Positions 47,301 to 60,176 of a DNA stretch of 64,000 nucleotides are shown here, one piece after another. This DNA is from Limanda limanda (taxonomy: Eukaryota; Chordata; Actinopteri; Pleuronectiformes; Pleuronectidae): positions 16,093,358-16,157,357 of the forward strand of contig NC_083653.1 in the NCBI RefSeq assembly GCF_963576545.1, written 5' to 3'. A program made the translations under genes and the position numbers. The notes beneath the pieces were generated by a model that had not been told where the DNA came from, did not search any database, and worked only from the letters and a program-made list of their open reading frames with translations. Within the stretch, counting starts at the first letter, position 1. Each line of letters starts with the position of its first letter.

Positions 47301-49198
47301 CAGAATGTTATGCTCAACTTAGAACTCACTCACAGTGTAACTAAGGCTTTGTTCAGACCTGGTATTGACACATAAATGAATAGTCTACGAAAAATGTTAT
47401 CCCTTTAAATGCATCCTGAATTCAAATAAACATCGATGTCATTCGTATTTGTCATGACCAAATTATATATTTTTTTACCCAGTCTGAATTTGCAGATGTG
47501 TCTGTTGTCAGTGTGTGTATGTTTGTGTGTGTGTTGGCACAGGCCAGAAAGAGAGAGAGAGCGAGCAGGGTCAGGACAGACTTGATTGTTGGCTCTGCTA
47601 GGAAGAGAGATTTTACCAACTTAAGTAAAGTATCAGTCATTATGTGGTGGGCAGAGTTGATATTGTGGCCACAAACAATTCAACATCAGGACAGTGTAGA
47701 GGGTCAGAGGCCATGAACTCATATGTGGACAAGGATGCATTCCTTTTAACACATGTGGCCCCATGAATCCCAGTCCACCTCTGACTGTGGTCTGAGTGAC
47801 CACTTGTGATTGGATCACTCCAGACAGATGTTAATACCAGTTCTGAACAATGTCTATGACTTGACGATGTGATCGGCCTGCGACTTGCACTTATTTATTT
47901 TTTTAACATATAATCACCACAGAGGGAAATACAAAGCCACTGAGAAAAAGGAAACAATAGATGAGAACGTTTTTAAAACGATCTAACAGAGACAGAGTGC
48001 ACACAATGTTCTGCAAACCCTGTTTCTTTAAATTAAATAAAACCAATAAATTATAAATTATAATAAAGTGCAACATGGCGAAAGTAATTCATGTTGTAGC
48101 TGCTAATGAGCAACTGGGAAAGAGAGAATATTTAAAAACAGCCCTGGCTAAATCCCCAACGTCCTCACAGTAACATGGTAATTCCTCTTAAGTTATTAGT
48201 TGTTAACAGACTGAAAAAGAGACGTACTCAGTGTAATGTAATGTAATCCATCAGTATAATATTCATAATATTCATGTATAATGAACTGATGATATCTACC
48301 GCATGTCCTGTTTGCAAGGGCACAATGGAAAACATGAGCCAAAGCAAATACCTCTCTTTGCTACACATTCACATTGATGGGTCCGAAACCACTAACTCCA
48401 CAGAAATATGTCACAGGGCTGTTTGTTACACGATGCTCTATTGAAGGTCGATAACGAAAGGAAAAAACAATTCAGTCATAACTTTGATTTAAGCAACACT
48501 CGCATTCTCCATGTCTTCATTATCCGAAGGTGCTAATACTGCAGAGCATGTGTAATGATCCAGATATGTTTAATGATGCGAAGGAGAACAAAAACTTGGT
48601 GGAAAATGTGAGAAGAGCTAGCACCGATGATGTTTCAGTCACACAATTACACACACATTCAGACACACACACACAACAAAATTGATTTGCACTTGTTTGG
48701 CCTCCAATGAGCACCAGGCAGGTGCGGGTTTCTGGAAAGACGGATATAAATGAACGCACCTCTTATCTGTTACTCGAAGCAATTTGAAGAGCTTACACTC
48801 ACTCAAGTCTGCACACACAAACACATTCACACAAACACACACACGCAGGCACCCACAGGGTTAGATTCAGTCCTGGTTTGGCCCATTTGGAGAGTTGCTG
48901 GCTGGCGGCAGGCTCTGAAGGAGCAGGGGGCTCAGTTTGGAGAGCAGCCCTGGGCGGGGCAGAGCCTGCAGGGAGGGGAGCAAGGCGGAGAGGCTGGGGG
49001 GCTGGAGGGAGTACAGACCTGTCATACTGACGGAGGCCGGGAGGGGACAGGAGCCCGCCGCACACACGGAGGAGGAGGAGGAGGAGGAGGAGGAGGAAGG
49101 GGGTGAGCTAGGGGGGCGTGAGGGTGCGTGGCTGTTGCTGGGAGACCGGAGGATGGAGCGGTGGTGGGGGGGACGTCTCTTCTCCTGAGGTTTAGTTT
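44328..49198 (-). CDS. agbl5: AGBL5 alternative C-terminus (long form, four terminal exons)
   Basis: An internal donor in the terminal exon (ACAG|GTCTGT, so that exon becomes 49019-49198) would join 44841-44983, 44658-44710 and 44328-44568. Each junction has GT-AG ends and the frame is kept: the spliced total is 2778 nt, or 925 residues, with stop TAA at 44328-44330. The join gives [16 protein letters not shown] and then GLFRMP, which resembles human AGBL5 (GSCLLPDS...GSSC...GTGARMP). This suggests the long form is the ancestral one. The downstream exons are Arg/Ser/Pro-rich with no known domain. The donor is weak, and usage is inferred. Confidence 0.65.
45778..46280 (+). mobile_element. Second, diverged copy of the 32450-32936 DNA transposon family
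   Basis: The left end TAGCTGCTTTCAGACC is followed by AAGTCCGGACATTTTGCTG, and the interior includes CACAATCTCCTGCTGTATTT. The block order is that of the minus strand of the 32450 copy. The right terminal repeat is not recognisable. Confidence 0.6.
47349..47851. mobile_element. MITE with TTGTTCAGACCTGGTATT inverted repeats
   Basis: Left end TTGTTCAGACCTGGTATTGA and right end TTAATACCAGTTCTGAACAA are clear inverted repeats around 500 bp of non-coding DNA. A partial relative lies at about 34130-34250 (GATTCCAGATCTGAACAGG). Confidence 0.72.
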
Positions 49199-52100
49199 CT
49201 ACAGAGAGGGAGACACATAACGCACACAGGCTCTAAGACATGCAAGGATTGTGTGGCAACGCCAACGTAACAAGAGCCGTGAGCTGAGGCACAGCAGATA
49301 TTAGAATGCTCCGGGTGAGCAAAGGGACGGTTGATAGTTAGAATACATGTGTGGTACAGAAAAGTTTAACTTTCTCCAACCACACACTCAATTTGGTGCT
49401 GGTGACAAAGACAAGGGCTCATTAAAAAGTAAATCTGACATTGGAAGGGACAACATACATGCACAAGCAGCAGCAGGGGAGGGGTCATGCTGATATTACA
49501 GGCCAGAAACATCCAGAACAGGGATCCATGACTTCACTCTTTGGAAATAAAAAAAAAATCCGCCTTGCAAATTTTACATTACTGTTACTGTAAACCAGAA
49601 ACTGTCACAGACACTGACACATCATCTGGCATCCCAGAAGAACCACACGAGTAACCACCAACAGTTATTTACATCAATAAGAAGTAAAGAGAGATATAAA
49701 ACGATAGAACATAAGATGTTGAGAGAATAAAAGAGACGAGTGGAGTTACAACCAGTCAAAGGTGATATGAAACGGCAACCACTAAGCGAGTAGAGAGATC
49801 AGCTTACCTCGGACTGGCCCCAGTGTCTTGTTGCCTCCACGTCCGCTGGTGTGCGTGCTGTTGTGAGTTCGGGGTGGAGGGCAGCCAAAAGTGAAGCTGG
49901 GGGAGTTGTGCATCTTGGGGGAGGGCGTCTGGCTGCTGCTACTCTGGCTGTTGCAGCGGACGCGGGTGAGGGTGTTCTCCGATGCTGAGCCAGACAGACA
50001 GCTGTCGGGAAAATAAAAAACGACACAAAAGTCAGTCAAATGTTTCACTTGTTTTTAGGGTTGCAAAATTCCGGGATTATTCAAAGTTGGAAACTTTCCA
50101 TGGGAATTAACGGGAATTAACGGGAAAACACTGGAAATGTTGTGGGTAACTTTTTCTAACTGTATTTACCTTGTCATATACAGACAAATATAAACATTTT
50201 GTTTTGTTATAGGCTGATATGAACCGTGAGGAAACTTTGGGCACTTGACTATATGCTTCTGCATCTTTGTGTCATTCTTAACATAGGTCTTTGCACAGTA
50301 TTTGCAAATGTACACAGCCTTTCATTCTACATTGGATGGGGTGAAATGTCTCATGAAGAGATAGTGCACGTGGCATTGTTCTGTAGAATAAAATGAGAAA
50401 AAAGTATGTAAAAAAACACTAATGCAATGCCTGAGATATAAATACTTAGCCAAACTATTGGAATGTGTAAAAATATTTTATAATTGATGGAAAAATGAAT
50501 GGAAATAGGCTAGATGAACAATCCTCAATCAGCATGCTAATACCTTTTTCCCCAGTAATATCATTGAAACTTACCTGACTAGTCCTGCACACTACAGCAG
50601 GCCTCAATCAGCCCTGCTGTAGAGTGCAGGATGCTGGGAGATATCTGTGCATGTGATGGAAGAATGCACAGTGGAGGGTTGAAATTCAATGTGCAGCTTG
50701 TGCTGCATTGCATACATCTTTAAAATAGAGTTTTGAATTATGTTTTTATTGCTCAGCGTTTAATTTGCGTAGTTTAGTTTTTTTTCAAAATTCCCAAAAT
50801 TCCCGAGCTTAACTTCCCATGGAAAGTTTCCGGAAATTTACCGTAAACCTTCCGCCTCTTTGCAACCCTACTTGTTTTACATGTAAAAAGAAATTAAACT
50901 CACTTGTTCAAACTCTTTGGCGGTGAAGCCTTGCTGCCGTTGTGGTGTATTCTTGTTGGTGGGTGGGCGTGGCTGTGTGTGTTCAGAGCTTTGGTGTTGC
51001 GGACGTGCTTGAGGATCCAGGCTCGGAGATTTGTCAGGCAGCTGTGCTCTGACAGAACCAGCCGCGGCCAAGGGTTGGACTCCACCATGTCCAGGGCTGA
51101 GATGGCTACGGCACGCCCCACCTGGTGCACAACATTATGTAGTTATGAAATATCACAAACATTAAAACCCCAGTGAAATAAACATGTGTGCAACAAGCAC
51201 TAGGTTGGAAATATCGACGACTGACAGGGAGTCGGATGCACTGCATTAAAAAGTGAAAAAACTACAATCCTGTCTGATTGAGATGAGGCACTTGTGCAAC
51301 AATCTACTCTCGTCTCCGAGTCCTTACCTGTTCAAATATTTCCGGAGTGTATTTTGGGGGAAATGATGGAGGTGGGGGCGGGGTTGCCCGTCCGTTGTCA
51401 TGGCAGGCAGGAGGGATGGTGTTCATGGTTTTTCCCGTGTTATAGTTGCACTCCAAAGTGTAGCTGTTGACAAGCCGACAACAGAAACATGAAGAACTAT
51501 ACAGCTGTTGTTTTCTGCAATTACTTAATTTAAGCCTCATACATGTAAACTGTGAACATATATATATATATCCAAGACTAACAAAGGAACAAGTACTCGT
51601 CCCTGCTGATCTCAAAACGTTTGAATCCTCAAAGCCCATTAGAGTTTTGTATATAGATGAAAAACTGTCACATCTGTAGTGACTACACCGTACAACAACT
51701 GTTTACATCTGTTAAAGTCTCACCTGTGAAGCAGCCCTATGGCCTTGTGCATGGCCACCCGCCCGCTGCCTTCTTTAGACTGCCCGTCTCTCTTGTCCCG
51801 AGCGTACATGTTCTTCTCCGAGAAGTTACAACCAAGGAATTCAAAGTGAGCAGAGTTCACAGCAATCAGCCTCGGGTACAGCATGTTCTCTACCTGCAGA
51901 CAGAAAGAAAATAACTTAATATCATTTAATATTAATCCAAAAATATTCCAAGAGAACGGTTGGAATGAATAAATAAAGCATCTTTAACCTGCTGGCTCTC
52001 ATCAGGAAAGCTGTTCCCATACATGAAACATCCGCGTTTGGAGGCGTGGCCATGTAAGTCCACATAATATGCCACACCTCCCTCCTGGGGTGGAACCGAT

Positions 52101-55100
52101 TCCTGCTCCTCCACCAGGGGGACTGTTTCTTCTACGATAACAGAGGCTTCAGTGTCTGAGGAGCTTGATGAGATTTTCGGCTCTTCTTTCCCCATATCCG
52201 TGTTCACCCAGACGTTTTCCTCCGTCACCATGGGAACTTCCGGCTGCGCAGGATTTGCATCTTTCTCAGCAACTTGTGGGTTCAAGCTGATTTCAGGAGC
52301 GGTGGTGGGAGGGGCTGGGTGTTGATTGGAGGGTTTGGTGTTGAGGGGAGAGGTGTGCGCGTTTGTAGCGTTGTTGTTGTGCGTGCTGCACTGCGTTTGG
52401 TGCAAGCGGTTGTGTGTGTGGTGGTGGAGCAACAATGTTTTGGCTGCGTAGATGGATGGGTGCAGCTCAGGGATGGGGTTCAGGTATTGTCTGTTCAAGT
52501 TCACTCCTCTGGAATCAGTCCTGCACAACAGAGATGGATCGTTTGTCACAAATAACACAGCAGAAGCCCTTCCACACGTTGTTCCTGTGTAAATCAGCAT
52601 CAGTTAGTGCTGAGCTATTTTGGTACACTTATAACATGCTGGTGTTTGTTTGAAGAGCAGATGGTACAGGGGCTATTTTTAGATACACATCATTCCAGGG
52701 GTTTTGTGATCAAAAGAAGAACCAGAGACCTTCATACCTAAAACCTGATAACCTGCAACTGCTGAAATGACAAACATGGGTCATTCAACCAACCTCTTCT
52801 GACACCCTAATGACCAACAGTGCATTTACATACTCACTGTGGAACCGGGTGTTTCTTAAACATTATTTATATGAGAAAACTATGCAGTTGCAGTGTCACC
52901 AAGCAACCGTGCTACAAGCTACACAAACTTTACAAGAAACATAGTGGATCTTGAGTTGAATGCAAATCATGTGATTACAAAACAAATAATTTAAACTACG
53001 CTTATCTGACAGTCAACCTTCTTACCTGTAGTGTCCACGGACCACCCCGTCAGGGTTGAGCATGGGAATGAGCTTGAACACAAACATGCTCCGAAGTGCA
53101 TGAGCACGTGGGTCGTCTCTTCTTAGGATAAAGTTCAAGAAACCGTTAAACACAAAGGATGAGGGAGTCTCCCCTGGGTGCACCCGGCTGCTGAGGAAAA
53201 ACACCTGCAAGCACACAAAAATACCAATGATCAGCTTCATCACATTGACGAGATTGGGTGATTCCACATCAGCCTCAGGCTATATCGATACCAAATTTTC
53301 AGCATTTTAAAACGAAGACAGTCTCCAACCATTTAGGTATTTTAGCTCCATAACAGTAGTAATCCCCATCCACAGTAACACATGCTGAAAATGCATACAA
53401 CAAGAACCTTCACGTACACTGGGAGCAATGTAAACAGGAAGCAGTTTGTCATCTCTGCAGCTGGTTGCTTAGTTGCAAAAAATACTACCAACAAGGAAAA
53501 GCTTTTTTTCTTTTCTAGGACCGACAACAAGTTGGAACTGGTGGTAAGTCTGCTTGCATACACCACTGGTAATGGAGGGAATCAGGAACTGAATGTGGGT
53601 GACATGCATTGTTTCAAAATGTTTCAGTTTTTGCCTGTCTATACTACAGATGCAGCCTCAGAGTTTTCAAACTAAAACAGGGCCCACATCTTTTCCAAAC
53701 TTCTCCATTTTAGGCACATGAAAACTCTTGAGTAATGTGGACAGCAGGTGTAAACATTGCAACTGTGATGCTTTAAAACTATAATGTATTAGGGTGGCTG
53801 CAGCCTGAGCCTTCAGTGTAAAACCATCAAAGCCATAAAAGGTGTAACATTACAGTGGAGGACACAGTTTGTATGTATAACTGAGTGATACCCTTTTGTT
53901 GGGGAAGCGATGTGGTCTTGGGGTGTTGGTGTCGGGAAACAGCTTCGGCAGACGGGGCTCTTGCTCCTCCTGCATCCCGCTGCAGTTGGTCACAGTGAGC
54001 AGGTCCACCCTGTTGCCATCCAGAGAGTGGCACAGCAACTCCCGATGATAGTACACACTGGCCGGTGCACTGGCAGAGGGAACGGGCAAGGAGAGAGATA
54101 AGTCATTTGCCATTTTACTAATAAAAAAACAGTATGAAATGTCAGGAACTGCTGGCATTATGGGGTGATTTGTATTCGTTGTACCTGCTTGGATTGAGAT
54201 GAGCAGCATTGGGGTGGCTCTCATCCATCTGTTTCAGCATCTCCTGACACTCAGTGTAGGAGAATGGAAAGCAGAAGGAGAAGTAGGTGGTGGCCCCTCG
54301 CACCTCTGACAGCCGGTGAGTGAATGAGAGGATGAACTGGTTATCTATAATCTGGAAAGAGACAGAAGAAAGGAGGAGAAGAGATATTATTAGACAGATA
54401 ACTGTAGCTATTCAAAAAGTCAGACTGACGACACTCTGCCTCAATGGCTCCTGGTGTCCACATCCTCTTCCTGACAGCCTCTGAGTGCGTTTGTGTGTGT
54501 CTCTTTGTGTGTGTGTGTGTGTTTGTGTGTGTGTTTGTGTACCTCTGATGTGGGTCTTTCTCGGATCCTTTCCCACCGGTTCTTGCCGGGTAAAGTGCGT
54601 ACAAGAGGAGTCATGCCCTGGCTGTAGAGCTTCCTCTGGTTGTTCATGTTCATCACATTGATCTTCAGTATCTTCCCAGGTGCTGTGCCACGCACGCTGA
54701 AGTAGAACCATGACCTGAAATCCAAACAGGAAGCACGATGAATATATAGTATATTTATAACTAAATAAAATACTAGTATAGCCAACAAACACCATATCTA
54801 ATGTACCAAATCTAAATAAAAGGAAGAAGGCTTACATTTTTTAAGAAGCTTTTTTTTTTTACAATGAAAACTTCCTGTACTGCAGTAAATCAAATGTGCA
54901 AAGTTGTGTGTATAATATTGGCTAATATGCTTATTCATAGTCTTGTTTCTATGAGTTGAGATGGAACAGAGTAGACAGGTTGACAACTTTTTACTTTAAA
55001 TGCAGACAATGACCCCAAATGTATGAAAGTCAGGACAAAATATCACAATTCTGTGAATGGATGCTAATAGTTGCATGTCACGGCCATACACATACCATAT

Positions 55101-55514
55101 CCATGCTGCTTGCTGCGCCTGGTGTCTTAGAGATTTGCGAACTTTGGTTGATGCTGGACAGTATTGACCAAATCATCACAATAATCAACCAGCCATTGGG
55201 AATTCGACCTTAGTTTACCATTTCATCCCTGATTTAAAGTAATGCAGTATAAGGGTTGTGTTCACAAATACATGGTGCAGAAAGCAGAAGTTTCGTCACC
55301 TGTTTCCGTTCTCGTGTTCTGTGCCGGCGCAGTCTGGCTGCGTCCACACATTGAACTCATAATCCGGGGAAAGAGTTGGTCCTGAGGGGGCACCCCCACT
55401 GGAAGTTGTGTCAGAGGGAGGGCTGGAGCTGCCCTTCTCCACCTTCTCCACACGTGCCAGGTTCCCAGAGTCAAACTTGGAGCTGAACACGACGTTACCG
55501 ATGCGAGTGTCCAT
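48867..55514 (-). CDS. agbl5: AGBL5 / cytosolic carboxypeptidase 5 (tubulin deglutamylase), short C-terminal form
   Basis: M14-family metallocarboxypeptidase that removes glutamates, including the branch-point glutamate, from polyglutamylated tubulin. Exons in transcript order: 55300-55514, 54543-54714, 54185-54351, 53892-54069, 53026-53204, 51989-52520, 51724-51893, 51328-51463, 50904-51121, 49808-50001, 48867-49198. Phases agree throughout; the protein has 830 residues. It starts [20 protein letters not shown], close to human AGBL5. Catalytic motifs are present: HPGE (His253/Glu256, exon 5), [11 protein letters not shown] (exon 6), VDLHGH (His460) and the catalytic glutamate in SYTLECNYN (Glu542). 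Exon 6 contains a low-complexity Asn/Thr/Pro insert of about 120 residues between the catalytic motifs, a place where human AGBL5 also has an insert. The C-terminal exons are Ser/Pro-rich. A second C-terminus is described separately. Confidence 0.95.
49067..49096. repeat. Coding (GGA)n trinucleotide repeat: poly-serine in AGBL5
   Basis: About ten GGA units on the + strand read as consecutive TCC serine codons in AGBL5 exon 11 on the minus strand. The run keeps frame and is likely polymorphic in length. Confidence 0.85.
50056..50870. mobile_element. Non-autonomous hAT transposon in AGBL5 intron 9, intact ends
   Basis: Termini TAGGGTTGCAAAATTCCGGG and CCTCTTTGCAACCCTA are inverted repeats. Subterminal GGAAACTTTCCATGGGAA is mirrored by CCCATGGAAAGTTTCC. 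An exact 8-bp target duplication CTTGTTTT flanks it (50048-50055 and 50871-50878). There is no transposase ORF. Confidence 0.92.
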
Positions 55515-55602
55515 GGTTACGACCCTTCAGCCTCTTTCTTTGTTTCTCCACTCGGGTTCTTTTGTGATGCGGCTCCTTCTGATGGACACGTCAGGCTTTG
55601 GT
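55515..55602 (-). other. agbl5: AGBL5 5' UTR portion of the first coding exon
   Basis: Immediately upstream of the ATG (55512-55514), the minus strand has a good acceptor (pyrimidine-rich TTTCACTCAG, exon starting at 55602). This implies an upstream non-coding exon. Confidence 0.5.
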
Positions 55603-56431
55603 CTGAGTGAAATGGAGGTCACAGAAATCAAGGTGAGATACAAGATATTGAAGATAGTGTTGTTTAATTCTTCTTCTTCTCATTATTATGGTATCAATAA
55701 ACTGAGATGATGACTTACAACAATGTAGATATTTTGAATTCACATTAAAGACAGTCAACTCTGATCTACAGATGGAGAAGATAGATAAGAGGGACCAAGC
55801 CGAGGAAGCTTCAGTCTAACTAGTAAGATCAGAGATGAATAAATGTCATGCAGACGTTGGAGACGCAAACACTGGCTTCGTTGCCAAGTCAACACACAAC
55901 AGCGATCCCCTGAGGCCTTTCACGAAACTGCACGCATTGTCAAAACTAAACAATATCCCTCACATTGACGCCACATTATATCAGCAGGACACATTCATCC
56001 ACTGAGCCACTGCCTCCGAGGAAGTGATGCGTGGCTGCTGAACACGTATGAGAGCATGACTGCACCTGTGACATCCTGGAGGATCAAATAATGGCTGCTG
56101 TCTGATTCCAACAACATCAGCTGACCGACATCTCCAGCACAGTCAACGGGAGGGAAGTGGGTGGGGGGGCTACAATGCGATACACTCGACTAACACTATT
56201 AATTAACAACACGCAAAATAATGTTTAGCACTGTGTGTCGCCCCAAGTGTCTATTATCCTTCCATTGAGTCTTAGACAGAGCTAATGACGTTTGCTTCCG
56301 TCTCTAAGCTACTGAGGCTAACTTAGCTACCGAGCTAGCAGCCTTTGATCCAAACGAGCCTTTGTCACAAATGCACGTTTCTTCTGAGTCAACGTGTTCA
56401 GCGGCACCAATGTGTTGACGTGATTATTTAC

Positions 56432-56600
56432 CAGCCTCAGTGGATTATTTTCCATCAGTGTCCATGTTGTGTTTGCAGCGTCCCGTTCAACCCTGGATTC
56501 ATCGCTCTGCGCGCTGCGTTCAGGTTCCTCTGGAGAAACGAAAGCTGCCTGGAGATGTCCTCCTCTCCCGCAGTGACGCACGCAGTCGCTCATGAAAAAA
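56432..56600 (-). other. agbl5: Probable non-coding first exon and promoter region of AGBL5
   Basis: A GC-richer block with CpGs ends at a donor (GAGGCTG|GTAAAT, low end 56432) compatible with the acceptor at 55602. On the minus strand it includes a short ATG uORF of six codons (starting near 56472). The transcription start is not determinable from sequence. Confidence 0.4.
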
Positions 56601-59154
56601 CTGTGACAAATATGAAAAAAGAATAGGATAAGAAACTCACTGGTGAGACTCCATCGTGTCCTATTTAATTATCAAAATCTTTCTGACATTCATCTATATT
56701 CCATAAATATATAATACTTAGATATTAAGCTCATACAATGACGACACCTATTTTCAGTGGCATTGGCCAATTTACTTTCAAATTAGAAGATAAAGATAAC
56801 AACTGTAATTATATTCAAACACATATAATTTTTAAGCAATAGCATCATCAACATTACTGTAATGAGTGTGTGGCAAAATACCTCAATATTACATAAAACA
56901 AATATACAAGAGCAAAACACAACATAACTGTAAAAAAAGAAAGAAGAAAAAGGAAAATGAAATATAATTGAAAAAAGAAAATCCAAAACAATAACCTGTA
57001 GACATCTTGTATGAAGCCTAAGTTCTGACCCTGGAGTTAAATAACATTTTGTGTGAGACAATGGTCCAAAAACTTGAAAAGTCAGATCTGCAGAGTATTC
57101 CTGCACATTGCCTCCTGCAGACTTTAGTAAAAAAATATATACTTTTTAAATGAACCGACTACAAGACATTCTAAGAAAACACATTTGTGGTAGTAATAAT
57201 AAATTAAAAAAAGGTTATGTCTATTTGATGTCATGTAATAGTTACACGTTTTGATGGTTTAGGGAAACGTTTTTTCAAAATCAGATGCCACAGATGTATA
57301 GAATTATTTATACAAACAAATTAGGAGCATATCCCAAGGGGCTGTGCTGTATGTGCACACTACATGGATTTGTATTGTATGATTATTCTTGTGGAAAAAC
57401 AGAAAAAAATTGTTCATGTTTATTTAAAAGCAGCAAAGAAAAGGTATCAGTGTTCTCTGCCACATTTTTTACTTCCACTAGTTATCTGGGGGTGAAACCA
57501 TGCACTAATTTAAATTAAGAAACATGAATGCTGTAGTTTCCATTCACCTTTTCTGGTTGGTCACATGTGTTTATTTTGAAATCCCAAATTGCATCTGTCT
57601 TCTTGATGTGTTATGAAAAATGCTGCTGAGTCCATTTGTTACTTTTTATGCATAGCAGCCATTTAAAGTAGGTCGGGTGAAACTAGTGATTTCATAAGAA
57701 CTGTATTGTTGTGTCACAAGCACATAGGTGTAGCTGAACAGCAGCTAAACTGGAAGTACTGTTGCACTAAGGTCCAGAGAAATGGAAAATAATGCTGTTG
57801 CCTGTTTTGTATCTTATTTGTGATGGAAATCTGGAGATACAAGAGGCTGGAAACAACAAAGTTATCTACCCAAATTCTACCTACGTGTATTTAATAAGGG
57901 GCTTTCTGCAAAAAAGGCTCAGTACAGGGAGTCATAAGGATCTCAGAGTGAAAATTGACAGTGAACGGTGAAATGCACAGATCTTGTATAGGAGGACTTA
58001 GGGCTGTCTCTCCGAACCAATCCAGACTGGTTCTGTAGGGTAGTTTAAGACAGGAACTAAAGCACAGGGACAAATGATTTACATACATTTCCATTAGGTT
58101 CTTTGGACAGTCAATGAGTAATGGAAAGGTCATACAGGTAATTAGAAAGGTCATACAGGTTTCAGGTCATAAACATTTCAGGTCATGGAGTCTTAGACAT
58201 GTATGCAAAAAGTTACTCTTCAACTATCAACTAGATTTCAACCATAATTCGCTATTTTCCACTACACCAAGTCATTTTTCCAATACACATTAAAAACAAG
58301 TTTCCATATTTACCTATACCACCATAAATCATTATTCTAATATTATATCTACGATTGATGGACTGTATCCTAAATCATTTCCTACTCAGTGTTTCAAAAT
58401 GATAATGCTGCCATGGATATTTTGTTTAATTTGTCTACATTTGCTACCAAGCAACTCTATCCTATCCCCCTGTATCTCAACTCAAACTTGATTATTGCTT
58501 CCTCCTGGAAGTTGGAACAATTATCTGGCGATTGGAAGTTCAGAACAGGCTGATGTTGATATTAAAAATGGTACCGTTAGAATATTTTCCTGTACTGATT
58601 GACAAAGTGACATGAAAGGATGAAGTAAACAAATATAATAGAGAACATTTCTAAAGTCACAGACCTGAATGAGGAGAAAATGGCAGAACGTGTCCTAACC
58701 CTGTTACATTGTGCTGGTAGCACCTTCTCCTGCAGAGAGGCAGCATCTTGACTGGTTTGTAACCAGAACACTGAAAGTGAGGAGCCAAGTTGGAGTAAGA
58801 CTGGAAGGAATGTCCACATTTTCGTAAGCAGACGAAAATGCTTCTTCTTCATGTCTGTGCTTCTCTTTGAGAGAGAAAACAGCTTAAATATTTTATTTCC
58901 AGCTACTCCCATTCTTCCCTCTTTCTGAAATATATGTCTTGTTCACTCCATCAGGATTGGGGTGTAAACTCAGACTCTTGATGGGAAATCTGGAGCGAAA
59001 CACACAGTACACTCTCAGGTGGCTGAATGGACAGACGAGTCTTAAAACAAGGAAATAGACCTGATTCCTTCTTTCCTTTACTAACACAATTTCGATTTCT
59101 AATCTATTTGTAGAATGATATTGTAGAAATTGTGCAAAGTTGGTTAGCACTGTA

Positions 59155-59340
59155 AGTGTAGATGGCTCCTAGTTTGACTCCCATGCATGAATAACGATGT
59201 TTGTATGTTGGCCCTGTGATATGCTGGCAAGCTGTCATGATGTACCCTGCCCCTCGCCCAATGTCAGCTGGGATTGGCTCCAGCTCCTACTGCGATTCTC
59301 AAAGGATGAGAGGTATAGATGTTGGATGGATAGATGGATT
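59155..59340 (+). mobile_element. Fish SINE with TGTCAGCTGGGATTGGCTCC core and GGAT-rich tail
   Basis: It includes TTGGCCCTGTGATATGCTGG, GTACCCTGCCCCTCGCCCAA and GGGATTGGCTCCAGC, and ends in GGATGGATAGATGG. This is a well-known interspersed element of fish genomes (family name not assigned). Confidence 0.8.
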
Positions 59341-60117
59341 TTTTATTTGAGCTGTTGAATTCTACATCTGGGCAGAGAGCTGTAAAATATGTAAAGGGGA
59401 TGACAATTTCAGCCACATGTATCAACAAGGAGGTTTTCAGTCCCGAACCAAAGTCTGCAGTGAGCCACCACCAACAGTCTTCCACAATGCCATCTACTCC
59501 CAGACTACCTGTCAGCACAACCAGGCACTACGAGAAAAGGCCGGCCTCAATATGACAACATAAGCTGACAAGGTTAGCCAAACCATTTGGTGCGTCGTTG
59601 ACTAAAATGTATTTGTTTTCTTGCTGAGTGCTGAATGAGAAAGGATCTGAGAATCTTACTGTACAGAAAATCTGAGGCCCCAGCCAGCAGCTGGTTAGCT
59701 TTTTTTAGTAAATGATATCCCATTTGTTTAATCTGGACAAAAGCCATGGTGTGAAAATGACAAGCCATGGTTTTACACTGGGTTATGAGCTGGACTGTTT
59801 CTTGGCTTCAGTCTTCACTTTATGCCTGGAAACCACACAAGGAGAAGACTGCAGGAAGTTACTGTGTCCATATACAAAAGGCTTTGTATTCACTTTAACT
59901 TCCTTTTAGGATAATTGATGATCCCCATTCTAGAAAATAATTTCAGTTTGCTGCTCCTGGTGATGTCATCACAGAGGTAACGTCATCTGCACACGGAGAT
60001 GTGTGCAAGACGTGTGTCTGCAAGATGTGTGCTCGTCAGCTGGCTGATTGATAGCTGATCCACTACTGTCAAAGTGGTGTTTCCTTGTGCATCAATGACT
60101 GAAGAAACCACACAGAC

Positions 60118-60176
60118 ACACGCACACACACAGAGACGCACAGACGCACAGACGCACACACACACACACACACACT
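60118..60176. repeat. (CA)n-rich microsatellite
   Basis: Mixed ACAC/GACGCACA units ending in a perfect CA run. Confidence 0.9.

Larger units (their letters stand above)
44984..48866. other. AGBL5 long-form intron / short-form 3' UTR and flank
   Basis: Holds two MITE-like copies (45778-46280 and 47349-47851) and AT-rich sequence. No ORF resembles a protein. The sequence just below 48867 would be the 3' UTR of the short AGBL5 transcript. Confidence 0.5.
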
